A program made the translations under genes and the position numbers. From an uncultured Sphingomonadales bacterium (lineage in GTDB: Bacteria > Pseudomonadota > Alphaproteobacteria > Sphingomonadales > Sphingomonadaceae): a stretch of DNA of 12,386 nucleotides. Location: contig CAJBSR010000163.1 of the NCBI GenBank assembly GCA_903958285.1, positions 1 through 12,386 of the forward strand. The letters run 5' to 3'. Of this stretch, positions 1 to 5,845 are shown one piece after another; position 1 is the first letter of the stretch; every line of letters starts with the position of its first letter. Under the pieces are notes generated by a model. That model had not been told where the DNA came from. It saw only the letters and a list, made by a program, of their open reading frames with translations, and did no database searches.

Positions 1-210
1 GCCCAGTTTGAAGATGATTCAAACAGCCGCCGTCTGAGCGACGCGCTGACGCTGGATGCGGTCGCCGTGGTTCCGGTGACGGATCGGATGTCGCTGTTTG
101 TGCGCGGCGAAAATGTGACCAACGCCCGCGTCGAAACAGCGATCAGCGCAACCGGCGTCATCGAACGCGCGGCACCGCGCACCTTATGGGTCGGTCTTCG
201 GCTGAACTGA
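1..210 (+). CDS. TonB-dependent receptor, C-terminal end (partial)
   Basis: Open from base 1 in frame 1 to a TGA at 208-210, giving the last 69 residues of a protein whose start lies outside the window. The segment reads as beta-strands: a hydrophobic strand followed by a polar turn containing RGENVTNARVE, then a terminal strand ending GLRLN. The 'F.V.G.N(L/V)T(D/N)' word near the end and a short alternating last strand are typical of outer-membrane TonB-dependent receptors, which import siderophores, vitamins or oligomers with energy from TonB. The substrate cannot be told from this piece. A hairpin terminator follows 27 bases after the stop, so the gene ends its transcript. Another large beta-barrel is the main alternative. 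Confidence 0.82.
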   Translation, partial: AQFEDDSNSRRLSDALTLDAVAVVPVTDRMSLFVRGENVTNARVETAISATGVIERAAPRTLWVGLRLN

Positions 211-236
211 TTGGGATTGCCCGTATTGCAGGCATT

Positions 237-272
237 AAAAAGGGTCGCGGGGAAACCCCGGCGACCCTTTTT
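237..272 (+). terminator. Rho-independent terminator after the TonB receptor
   Basis: GGGTCGC (242-248) pairs with GCGACCC (261-267), and GGGG (249-252) pairs with CCCC (256-259) around an AAA loop, with one bulged G at 260. TTTTT follows at 268-272 and AAAAA precedes at 237-241, so the structure could also work on the opposite strand. It sits 27 bases after the receptor stop codon. Confidence 0.9.
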
Positions 273-453
273 CTCCTCTCCCGCGGAGCTTTGTATTTCT
301 TGCGGCTTGACCGCTTGAACCGGCTAATGCCTTAAAATTGTCACATTGCCAATCCCCTTCGCAATGGATGGCGGCATTTTCGGGATGGCGTGTCCGGCAA
401 GTCACAAGCTGTTGGCAACACACACGAAATGTTGCGCTGCACAAATTTTGGGC
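273..453. other. Intergenic stretch with no recognisable gene
   Basis: This lies between the receptor terminator and the amtB terminator. Short open frames exist on both strands but have no convincing ribosome site, no family resemblance, and overlap the flanking hairpins. I see no tRNA, repeat or promoter that I can support. Confidence 0.5.
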
Positions 454-486
454 AAAAAGAGAGGCCGGCAAGTTTCCTTGCCGGCC
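454..486 (-). terminator. Rho-independent terminator of glnK-amtB
   Basis: Read on the minus strand, GGCCGGCAAG (486-477) pairs perfectly with CTTGCCGGCC (472-463) around a GAAA loop, followed by TCTCTTTTT (462-454). A ten-base-pair stem, a tetraloop and a U-rich tail make this a textbook terminator. It lies about 90 bases after the amtB stop codon and is the third of three hairpins in that 3' region. Confidence 0.92.
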
Positions 487-560
487 CAGTAAGGTTCGCA
501 GGAGGAACCTGGGGAGGGGGTCCTTCCCTTTTCAGGAGAGGAGCGGGACGGACCCCCAAG
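454..560 (-). ncRNA. Candidate small RNA or structured 3' UTR of amtB with anti-SD loops
   Basis: Three hairpins in a row on the minus strand directly after amtB. Hairpin 1: GGGGGTCC (557-550) pairs with GGACCCCC (523-516); just inside, TCCC and GGGA can extend the stem, leaving a loop that carries CTCCTCTCC. Hairpin 2: AGGTTC (510-505) pairs with GAACCT (497-492) around the loop CTCCTGC. Hairpin 3 is the terminator. Pyrimidine-rich loops complementary to Shine-Dalgarno sequences followed by a terminator resemble the alphaproteobacterial alpha-r14 ('cuckoo') small RNAs, which are about this long. The 5' end is a guess and I could not identify a dedicated promoter. It may be processed from the amtB transcript, be an independent RNA, or be only a structured 3' UTR. 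Confidence 0.42.
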
Positions 561-577
561 CTTGGTAACGGGTGGCC

Positions 578-1984
578 TTAGTAGTTGTAGGCACGTTCCC
601 CGTGGCTCGACAGATCGAGACCTTCGCGTTCGGCGTCTTCCGACGGGCGGAGACCGATGGTCTTGTCGAGGATGAAGAAGAGGACAGCAGAGCCAATCCC
701 CGACCAGAGCAGCGTCAGGATGACGGCCTTGGCCTGAGTGATCACCTGTCCGGCCATGTCATAGGTGCCAGCGACAGCCGGGAAGACGGTGTAGTCGATC
801 CAGCCCTGACCGCCCAAAGCCGGGTCAGCCACAATGCCTGTCGCGAGAGCACCGACGATGCCGCCGACGCAGTGCACGCCGAACACGTCGAGCGTGTCGT
901 CATACTTCAGCTTGTTCTTCACAACCGCGACGAAGAGGTAGCAGACCGGCGAGACGACGAGGCCGATGAGGATCGACGTCATCGGGGCTGCAAAGCCCGA
1001 AGCCGGGGTGATGGCGACAAGACCCGCAACCGCACCCGTCACAGCGCCGAGGAGCGACGGACGACCGTGGTGGATCTGTTCAACCAAGGCCCAGGCGACA
1101 GCAGCAGCTGCTGTTGCGACGAAGGTGTTGATGAAGGCCAGTGCCGCAAGGCCGTTGGCTTCAAGGTTGGAACCGGCGTTGAAGCCGAACCAGCCCACCC
1201 ACAGAAGCGAGGCGCCGATCATCGTCATGGTGAGCGAGTGCGGCGGTGTGGCTTCTTTGCCGTAACCGATGCGCTTGCCGATCATGATGCAGCCAACAAG
1301 GCCAGCGATGCCAGCGTTGATGTGAACCACGGTGCCACCGGCAAAGTCCAGTGCGCCCATGCCCCACAGATAGCCCATGTCAGCAGGTGCATCGACCAGG
1401 AAGTCTGGGCCAGCCCAATACCAAACCATGTGCGCAATCGGGAAGTAGACGACCGTCAACCAAGCGACGACGAACAGCATCAGCGGCGCAAACTTCACGC
1501 GCTCCGCAAAGGCACCGACGATCAGCGCCGGGGTGATGCAGGCAAAGGTCATCTGGAACACAACAAATGCGTATTCCGGAATATAGACATTGTTCGAGAA
1601 GGTCGCCGCAACCGTGGTCGCATCAACGCCCTGCAGGAACAATTTGGACAGGCTGCCGATGAAGGGCGTGCCGCTCGTGAACGCGAGCGTGTATCCCCAG
1701 CTAACCCAGACGAGGGCCGCGATCGACACGATCATGAAGACCTGCATGAGGAGGCTCAGCATGTTCTTCGTGCGGACAAGGCCGCCGTAGAAAAGCGCGA
1801 GCGCCGGGATCGACATGAGCAGCACGAGCGCCGACGAAACGAGCATCCATGTGGTGTCGCCCTTGTCGACCATGCCGGCCATTTGTTCAGCAGTCGGTGC
1901 CTTGATCGGCCCGTCCTGCGCAAAGGCAGGGGCAGTTGCGAGCATCGTCGCGGCCCCTGCAATCCATTTGTTAAGTCTGGTCAT
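578..1984 (-). CDS. amtB: Ammonium transporter AmtB
   Basis: 468-residue inner-membrane ammonium channel of the Amt/Mep/Rh family, taking up NH4+/NH3 when ammonium is scarce. Residues 1-22 form a cleavable signal peptide ending APAFA, as in other proteobacterial AmtBs, followed by about eleven membrane helices. The twin pore histidines are at 221 (GGTVVHINAG) and 371 (FGVHCVGG). The conserved Asp of the DFAGG motif is 213, and the Trp of HMVW in the periplasmic recruitment region is 188. The cytoplasmic tail from about 445 keeps the canonical EREGLDLSSHGERAY segment to which PII docks. The start ATG has AGGGGA a few bases upstream. It lies 17 bases after glnK, so the two are co-transcribed and GlnK gates the channel. 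It shares the sigma-54/NtrC-type control region upstream of glnK. Confidence 0.97.
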   Translation of the reverse strand: MTRLNKWIAGAATMLATAPAFAQDGPIKAPTAEQMAGMVDKGDTTWMLVSSALVLLMSIPALALFYGGLVRTKNMLSLLMQVFMIVSIAALVWVSWGYTLAFTSGTPFIGSLSKLFLQGVDATTVAATFSNNVYIPEYAFVVFQMTFACITPALIVGAFAERVKFAPLMLFVVAWLTVVYFPIAHMVWYWAGPDFLVDAPADMGYLWGMGALDFAGGTVVHINAGIAGLVGCIMIGKRIGYGKEATPPHSLTMTMIGASLLWVGWFGFNAGSNLEANGLAALAFINTFVATAAAAVAWALVEQIHHGRPSLLGAVTGAVAGLVAITPASGFAAPMTSILIGLVVSPVCYLFVAVVKNKLKYDDTLDVFGVHCVGGIVGALATGIVADPALGGQGWIDYTVFPAVAGTYDMAGQVITQAKAVILTLLWSGIGSAVLFFILDKTIGLRPSEDAEREGLDLSSHGERAYNY

Positions 1985-2001
1985 ATGTCCCCTGCTTTTC
2001 G

Positions 2002-2340
2002 TTAGAGTGCGACCGCGCCCGTCTCACCCGTGCGGATACGGACCGCCGCGTTGAGTTCGAGCATGAAGATCTTGCCATCACCGATGGAGCCGGTGTTGGC
2101 GGCTTGCTGAATGGCCTCAAGCGCACGGTCAGCAATGGCGTCGTCGCAGGCGACCTCCACCTTCACCTTGGGCACCATGTTGGTCGAGTATTCGGCTCCG
2201 CGATAAATCTCGGTCTGGCCTTTTTGGCGGCCGAAGCCTTTGACTTCGGTGATCGTCATGCCGGACACGCCAAGCGCGGTGAGCGCTTCGCGGACATCGT
2301 CCAGCTTGAACGGTTTAATGATTGCGATGATCAGTTTCAT
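2002..2340 (-). CDS. glnK: PII nitrogen-regulatory protein GlnK
   Basis: 112 residues, the usual PII length. This trimeric signal protein binds ATP, ADP and 2-oxoglutarate, reports carbon/nitrogen balance and, when deuridylylated, blocks AmtB. Visible motifs: N-terminal MKLIIAIIKPFKL; the T-loop with RGAEYS, where Tyr51 is the uridylylation site; Lys58 and Lys60 after it; the B-loop TGSIGDGK (83-90, Lys90) that holds the nucleotide phosphates; and the C-loop Arg101/Arg103. No residue needed for signalling is missing. AAGGGG lies just before the ATG. It is the first gene of glnK-amtB and is called GlnK rather than GlnB because of the amtB linkage. Control is inferred from the sigma-54 element at 2373-2388 and the two NtrC-like sites further upstream. 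Confidence 0.97.
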   Translation of the reverse strand: MKLIIAIIKPFKLDDVREALTALGVSGMTITEVKGFGRQKGQTEIYRGAEYSTNMVPKVKVEVACDDAIADRALEAIQQAANTGSIGDGKIFMLELNAAVRIRTGETGAVAL

Positions 2341-2372
2341 TGGACCCCCTTGGAATTGGTCAGGAAGTTCTC

Positions 2373-2388
2373 CGCAATTGCCGTGCCA
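2373..2388 (-). promoter_or_regulatory. Sigma-54 (RpoN) promoter of glnK-amtB
   Basis: On the minus strand TGGCACGGCAATTGCG matches the -24/-12 consensus TGGCACG-N4-TTGCW at every fixed position except the last weak base. The GG and GC doublets have the required ten-base spacing. Transcription would start near 2362, about 21 bases before the glnK ATG, leaving room for its AAGGGG ribosome site. glnK-amtB operons are classic RpoN/NtrC targets, so context and sequence agree. Confidence 0.88.
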
Positions 2389-2465
2389 GAATCGGGAGTA
2401 GGGCGCTTTTCAGGGAATAATGATGCGCGGCGTGTCCCGCTGGCGTCACAAAGCATCAAAAGGTC

Positions 2466-2482
2466 TGCCTGATTCAACAGCA
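2466..2482 (-). promoter_or_regulatory. Candidate NtrC site, promoter-proximal
   Basis: TGCCTGATTCAACAGCA has the TGC-N11-GCA geometry of NtrC operators. Its centre (2474) lies about 112 bases upstream of the predicted sigma-54 start. It shares the word TGCCTGA, in the same orientation, with the second site 29 bases away. The inner dyad is imperfect, so it is weaker than its partner. Confidence 0.6.
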
Positions 2483-2494
2483 GCGTTGCGAATT

Positions 2495-2511
2495 TGCCTG
2501 AAATTTAGGCA
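2495..2511 (-). promoter_or_regulatory. Candidate NtrC site, promoter-distal
   Basis: TGCCTGAAATTTAGGCA is the core of a perfect 7-7-7 inverted repeat, TTTGCCT (2493-2499) and AGGCAAA (2507-2513). It has the TGC-N11-GCA spacing of NtrC operators. Its centre (2503) is about 141 bases upstream of the predicted glnK start, close to where the enhancer sites lie in the E. coli glnA promoter. Confidence 0.66.
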
Positions 2512-2622
2512 AAATTAACCTTTGGATTGAGAATTGGCAGAAAACCGTCTATCTCAGGCTCTGACGGCGGTGCCTCTTTGCGGGCATGCCGCACAAAACA
2601 TCAAAAAGATGAGAGACATCCC

Positions 2623-2688
2623 ATGCATATGCTCGCCATTCTGCGCGTGCTTGAAAACCTGTTCGCGACCCGCGCGCCGAAGCGCTGA
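2623..2688 (+). CDS. Possible 21-residue small protein or leader peptide
   Basis: ATG at 2623 to TGA at 2686-2688 encodes a 21-residue peptide: a hydrophobic stretch (LAILRVLENLF) and a basic end (TRAPKR), suggesting an amphipathic or membrane-touching helix. GAGAG at 2611-2615 is a modest ribosome site. An in-frame ATG two codons later is an alternative start. A poor promoter-like pair, TTGAGA (2527-2532) and TATCTC (2550-2555) 17 bases apart, lies upstream, and an 11-bp perfect hairpin follows at 2731-2757. I do not recognise the peptide. It is the only plausible gene in the 465 bases between glnK and the ligase at 2806, and it may be chance. Confidence 0.25.
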   Translation: MHMLAILRVLENLFATRAPKR

Positions 2689-2730
2689 GGCGGGGTTTCA
2701 ACAGGTCACCAAAACCCAAAGAGGCTCTCC

Positions 2731-2757
2731 GTCGCCCCGTGCTCGACACGGGGCGAC
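2731..2757. terminator. Perfect 11-bp hairpin between converging transcripts
   Basis: GTCGCCCCGTG (2731-2741) pairs exactly with CACGGGGCGAC (2747-2757) around the loop CTCGA. It lies about 48 bases after the ligase stop (minus strand) and 42 bases after the possible small ORF (plus strand). Neither side has a T-tract directly after the stem, so it is not a standard intrinsic terminator. It may act as a two-way attenuator or transcript-end stabiliser, or be a dispersed repeat. Confidence 0.5.
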
Positions 2758-2805
2758 GTGGGTGCAAGGCTGAATTAGCGCCCAATATGAATTTGTCCGC
2801 GACGC

Positions 2806-4200
2806 CTAAGCCGTCCGCAAATACCAAGCGTAATCAAGATCAGGCACCGCGCCAAAGAAGCGTTCCATCTCGGTCTGCTTCACGATGCCAAACATCTCGA
2901 CAAAGCGCGCGCCGAGCAGATCCTTCATCACCTCTGATCCGCTGAACCGGTCGAGTGCGGCAAACCAGTTGGTCGGCATGGGAGGCGCTGTCGTCACCGC
3001 TTCATAGCCATTGCCGACAACAGGCGCGCCGGGGTCCAGCTTGTGCTCGATCCCGTGGCACATGCCCGCCAGCATCGCGGCCATCGCAAGATAGGGGTTG
3101 GCATCTGCCCCGCCGATCCGGTGTTCGACATGGCGGCTGGCCGGTGGCCCTGCCGTCACGCGGAAGCTGACGGTGCGGTTGTTGACGCCCCATGTCGGCG
3201 CGACGGGGGCATAGCTGTTCGCCTTGAAACGCCGGTAGCTGTTGGCGTTGGGCGCAAAGATCAGGAAGGCGTCGCCGATGGTGGCCTGCATCCCGGCAAT
3301 GGCGTGGCGCAGCAGCGGCGTGCCTTGCGGGTCTTCGCTGGCAAAGGCGTTTTTGCCCGACGCGTCGAGCATCGAGGCGTGCAGGTGCATGCCATTGCCC
3401 GCGCTATGTTCAAACGGCTTGGCCATGAAGGTCGCTTCCATGCCGTGCTTCTGCGCGATGGCCTTCACCATGCGCTTGTGCATGATGGCATCATCACAGG
3501 CCTGAAGGGCGTTGGCCTTGTGCGCGAGCGTCATTTCAAACTGGCCGGGCGCATATTCGGATATGGCGGCTTCCAGTGGAAGATTCTGCGCGGCAGCACA
3601 GGCATAAAGATCATCGAAGAAGGGCCGGAAGTCCTCCATCTCGGCCAGACCATAGACCTGAATGTCGTGCGGCGTTTCCCCTGAAGAGGGTGAGCGGGCA
3701 GGCGTCGGGCGACCATCTTTGCCGCGCTTGGCATCGACCAGATAGAATTCCAGTTCCACCGCAACGTCGGGCGTCAGGCCATGCCCTGCCAGCCGGTCGA
3801 TCACGCGGCCCAGCACATGGCGAGGGTCAAGATCATTGGGTGTGCCGTCCAGCTCATAAAAGCCGGTCAGGAACTGCGCGGCATTTGGCCCGGCCCAAGG
3901 GGTCGGCACCAGCGTGCCGGGGATCGGATGGATGCGCCGGTCGGCATCGCCATCTTCCCAGACGAGGCCTGTTTCCTCGGTGTCGCGCCCGGTAATATCA
4001 ACGATGACGGCAGAGCCGGGCAGGAAGCGGCCTTCTTTGTAGACACCCAGCACTTCATGCGCGCGCAGCCGCTTGCCGCGCGGCACGCCGCACATGTTGG
4101 TGAAGATGATGTCGATGGCGTCAACCTCCGGATGGGCCTTGAAAAAGGCTTCTGCTTCGGAAAGTTGCGCGATCTGATGCGAGGACGTCTTGCTGGTCAT
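2806..4200 (-). CDS. Glutamine-synthetase-family gamma-glutamyl ligase, PuuA-like paralogue 1
   Basis: 464 residues. The family joins the gamma-carboxyl of glutamate to ammonia or an amine using ATP. The N-terminal beta-grasp part has TNMCGVPRGKRL (35-45). The catalytic domain shows the metal-binding ELEFY (Glu149, Glu151), SEYAPGQFE (Glu215, Glu222), GNGMHLH (His272), NNRTVSFR (Arg342) and EHRIGGADANPYLA (Glu359, Arg361). It lacks the GlnA adenylylation-loop tyrosine motif and ends in DYAWYLRTA, so it belongs with gamma-glutamylpolyamine-synthetase-like enzymes and not biosynthetic GlnA. I chose ATG 4200, preceded by AAGG; a GTG start 45 bases upstream (4245) is possible but has no ribosome site. 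It stands alone, diverging from the CYTH-CHAD gene with 124 bases between them. The amine substrate cannot be read from sequence. Confidence 0.9.
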   Translation of the reverse strand: MTSKTSSHQIAQLSEAEAFFKAHPEVDAIDIIFTNMCGVPRGKRLRAHEVLGVYKEGRFLPGSAVIVDITGRDTEETGLVWEDGDADRRIHPIPGTLVPTPWAGPNAAQFLTGFYELDGTPNDLDPRHVLGRVIDRLAGHGLTPDVAVELEFYLVDAKRGKDGRPTPARSPSSGETPHDIQVYGLAEMEDFRPFFDDLYACAAAQNLPLEAAISEYAPGQFEMTLAHKANALQACDDAIMHKRMVKAIAQKHGMEATFMAKPFEHSAGNGMHLHASMLDASGKNAFASEDPQGTPLLRHAIAGMQATIGDAFLIFAPNANSYRRFKANSYAPVAPTWGVNNRTVSFRVTAGPPASRHVEHRIGGADANPYLAMAAMLAGMCHGIEHKLDPGAPVVGNGYEAVTTAPPMPTNWFAALDRFSGSEVMKDLLGARFVEMFGIVKQTEMERFFGAVPDLDYAWYLRTA

Positions 4201-4324
4201 AAAGGCCTTGTGCGGGGAGTGCAGGGCCTCCGTCAAGCCGGACACGCAGCGCCGCTGGATGAAGAGTCGCGTCCTGTGCCGTCGGGTGTTACCCTCCCCA
4301 CCTTAAACAGATGGGCGCCGGGCT
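4201..4324. promoter_or_regulatory. Divergent promoter region, ligase / CYTH-CHAD
   Basis: These 124 bases must hold promoters for both the minus-strand ligase and the plus-strand CYTH-CHAD gene. I found no convincing sigma-70 pair. The only GG-N10-GC sigma-54 spacing (CGGCTTGACGGAGGC, minus strand) is a poor match. The single ribosome site I can see is AAGG before the ligase ATG. Confidence 0.4.
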
Positions 4325-5845
4325 ATGACAGACGGGCATGAGATCGAACTGAAGCTGGCCGCATCCGCCGCCATGCTTGCGCACCTGCGGTCGATGGACA
4401 TGCTGCAAGGCGAGGGTCGGACTCGGCATTTCTCGACCGTCTATTATGATACGCCTGACCAGAGGCTCGCCGCCGCACACCTCGCTTTGCGTGTTCGGAA
4501 TGACGGCAAAAGCTGCGAGATAACCGTGAAGCGCGGGGCGACTGGCAAGGCCATTTCCCGCGCGGAATGGAACGCCCCGCTAGAGGGTCCGCAGCTTGAT
4601 CTCGGAGCGCTGCCGCCCCAAGCCGCGCGCCTTGTGATCAAGGCCGCCAAGGGCGCCGATCTAAAGCCTGCCTTCAGCCTCGTCGTGGACCGGGACGTCC
4701 GGGCGGTCGCCTTTGGCCGTTCCAAAATCGAACTGGCCTTTGATGAGGGGCATGTGACCGCCGGAGGCCGGACGGCCCCTATGTGTGAATTGGAGCTGGA
4801 GCTGCTGTCGGGCAGTTTGAAGGACCTGCTTGGGCTTGTGCGTGCGCTGTCGTTGGGGCCTGAGCTCTATTGGTCGACCACCAGCAAGTCGGCCGCCGGC
4901 TATCGCTTGGTTGACGGGGCACCGCCCGTTGCGGTCAAGGCGCGTCCCATCCGCCTGCCCGCCAATATCGGCACACGGGCTGCGCTGCGTCGGATTGTGT
5001 GGGGCAGCATTGGACAGTTTCTGGCCAATGTTGATGCGCTGGTGATTTTCAGCCTGCCTGAAGGCCTGCATCAGATGCGGGTTGCCTTGCGGCGCTTGCG
5101 TGTCGCGCTGCGCCTTGCCCATGACATGCTGGAGGATGCCGATGCCCCGGTGCTGGATGCGGAATGGGGTGCCGCCATTGGGGTGATGGGCACCGCGCGG
5201 GATCTTGATGTCATCCTCGCACGGATCGGAAAAGGGCCCGACACCGAAACAGGCGCCGATGTGCGCCGCGCCCTCGCGGAAGAACGGGCGCAGGCCTATG
5301 CGTCGATGGTGGGTCTGATCCAGAGCGCGTCTTTTCAAAATCTGTTGGCCGGAACGGTGCATTGGGCCGAACATCTTGGTGGGCCACAGCCGGATGATCT
5401 GCCGCTCCGTCAGGCCACGCGTGCGCTCTTGAAAAGCTGGCGGCGCAAGCTCCGCCGGAAATCGGGGCACCTTGCCGATATCTCACCCGAAGCGCGGCAC
5501 CGTATCCGCATCGGGCTGAAGCGGCTGCGCTATGCCACGGAGTTCTTCACCAGCCTGTTGCGTGATCCCGAGCGCAAGACGTTGGACCGGTTGCGGCTCG
5601 ACCGTTTGGCGGATGCGCAGGAGCATCTGGGGGACCTGAACGACCTCGACGTTGGTGCCTCGCTTGGGGCGCGGCTCAAGGGCGATCCGCTCCACCGTGC
5701 AGCGATCCTCGAAGCGCTGGAAGCAGCGGCGCGGGACCAGCACCGTCATGTGCCAAAGCTTTTGGAGAAAGCGCAGGAGGCGGTCGACTTTGCCCTTGCC
5801 AAGCGGAAGAAGATCAGCGTGCGCGCGTCAGGAAAGCAGCGCTGA
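4325..5845 (+). CDS. CYTH-CHAD domain protein (inorganic triphosphatase type)
   Basis: 506 residues, two domains. Residues 1-200 are a CYTH triphosphate-tunnel domain: the signature EIELK (Glu6, Glu8, Lys10), the YYDTPD strand (40-45), LRVR (55-58), TVKR (67-70), CELELEL (154-160) and KSAAGY (188-193). Residues about 215-495 are a CHAD helical domain with two histidine/arginine-rich helices, HQMRVALRRLR (249-259) and HRIRIGLKRLRY (392-403), plus LADAQEHLGDLNDLD. CYTH proteins of the YgiF type hydrolyse inorganic tripolyphosphate; CHAD domains bind polyphosphate. The EIELK motif fixes the start, although no good ribosome site precedes ATG 4325. The gene runs head-on into the aminotransferase: their 3' ends overlap by 18 bases. 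In E. coli the equivalent ygiF lies next to glnE, another nitrogen-control gene. Confidence 0.95.
   Translation: MTDGHEIELKLAASAAMLAHLRSMDMLQGEGRTRHFSTVYYDTPDQRLAAAHLALRVRNDGKSCEITVKRGATGKAISRAEWNAPLEGPQLDLGALPPQAARLVIKAAKGADLKPAFSLVVDRDVRAVAFGRSKIELAFDEGHVTAGGRTAPMCELELELLSGSLKDLLGLVRALSLGPELYWSTTSKSAAGYRLVDGAPPVAVKARPIRLPANIGTRAALRRIVWGSIGQFLANVDALVIFSLPEGLHQMRVALRRLRVALRLAHDMLEDADAPVLDAEWGAAIGVMGTARDLDVILARIGKGPDTETGADVRRALAEERAQAYASMVGLIQSASFQNLLAGTVHWAEHLGGPQPDDLPLRQATRALLKSWRRKLRRKSGHLADISPEARHRIRIGLKRLRYATEFFTSLLRDPERKTLDRLRLDRLADAQEHLGDLNDLDVGASLGARLKGDPLHRAAILEALEAAARDQHRHVPKLLEKAQEAVDFALAKRKKISVRASGKQR

Noticed and set aside
572..2005. 477-codon open frame on the plus strand opposite amtB
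   Set aside because: It mirrors the amtB coding sequence, is extremely rich in Arg, Asp, Glu and His as antisense frames of GC-rich genes are, shows no domain, and the minus-strand AmtB is unmistakable.
2549..2827. 92-codon minus-strand frame downstream of the first ligase
   Set aside because: It starts inside the ligase 3' end, crosses the perfect hairpin at 2731-2757, has no ribosome site, and the translation looks like random GC-rich sequence.
4201..4245. GTG start giving the first ligase 15 extra residues
   Set aside because: No ribosome site precedes it, whereas ATG 4200 has AAGG at proper distance and gives a normal N-terminus.
4201..4324. Sigma-54 promoter for the first ligase (CGGCTTGACGGAGGC, minus strand)
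   Set aside because: Only the GG/GC spacing fits; the TTGC and CAC parts are missing, so it is not reported as a promoter.
3043..4341. Plus-strand open frames of 213 and 186 codons opposite the first ligase
   Set aside because: They are antisense shadows of a gene with a full set of glutamine-synthetase motifs, with no family features or ribosome site.
4661..5470. 269-codon minus-strand frame opposite the CYTH-CHAD gene
   Set aside because: The plus-strand protein explains the sequence with two complete domains; the antisense frame has low-complexity composition.
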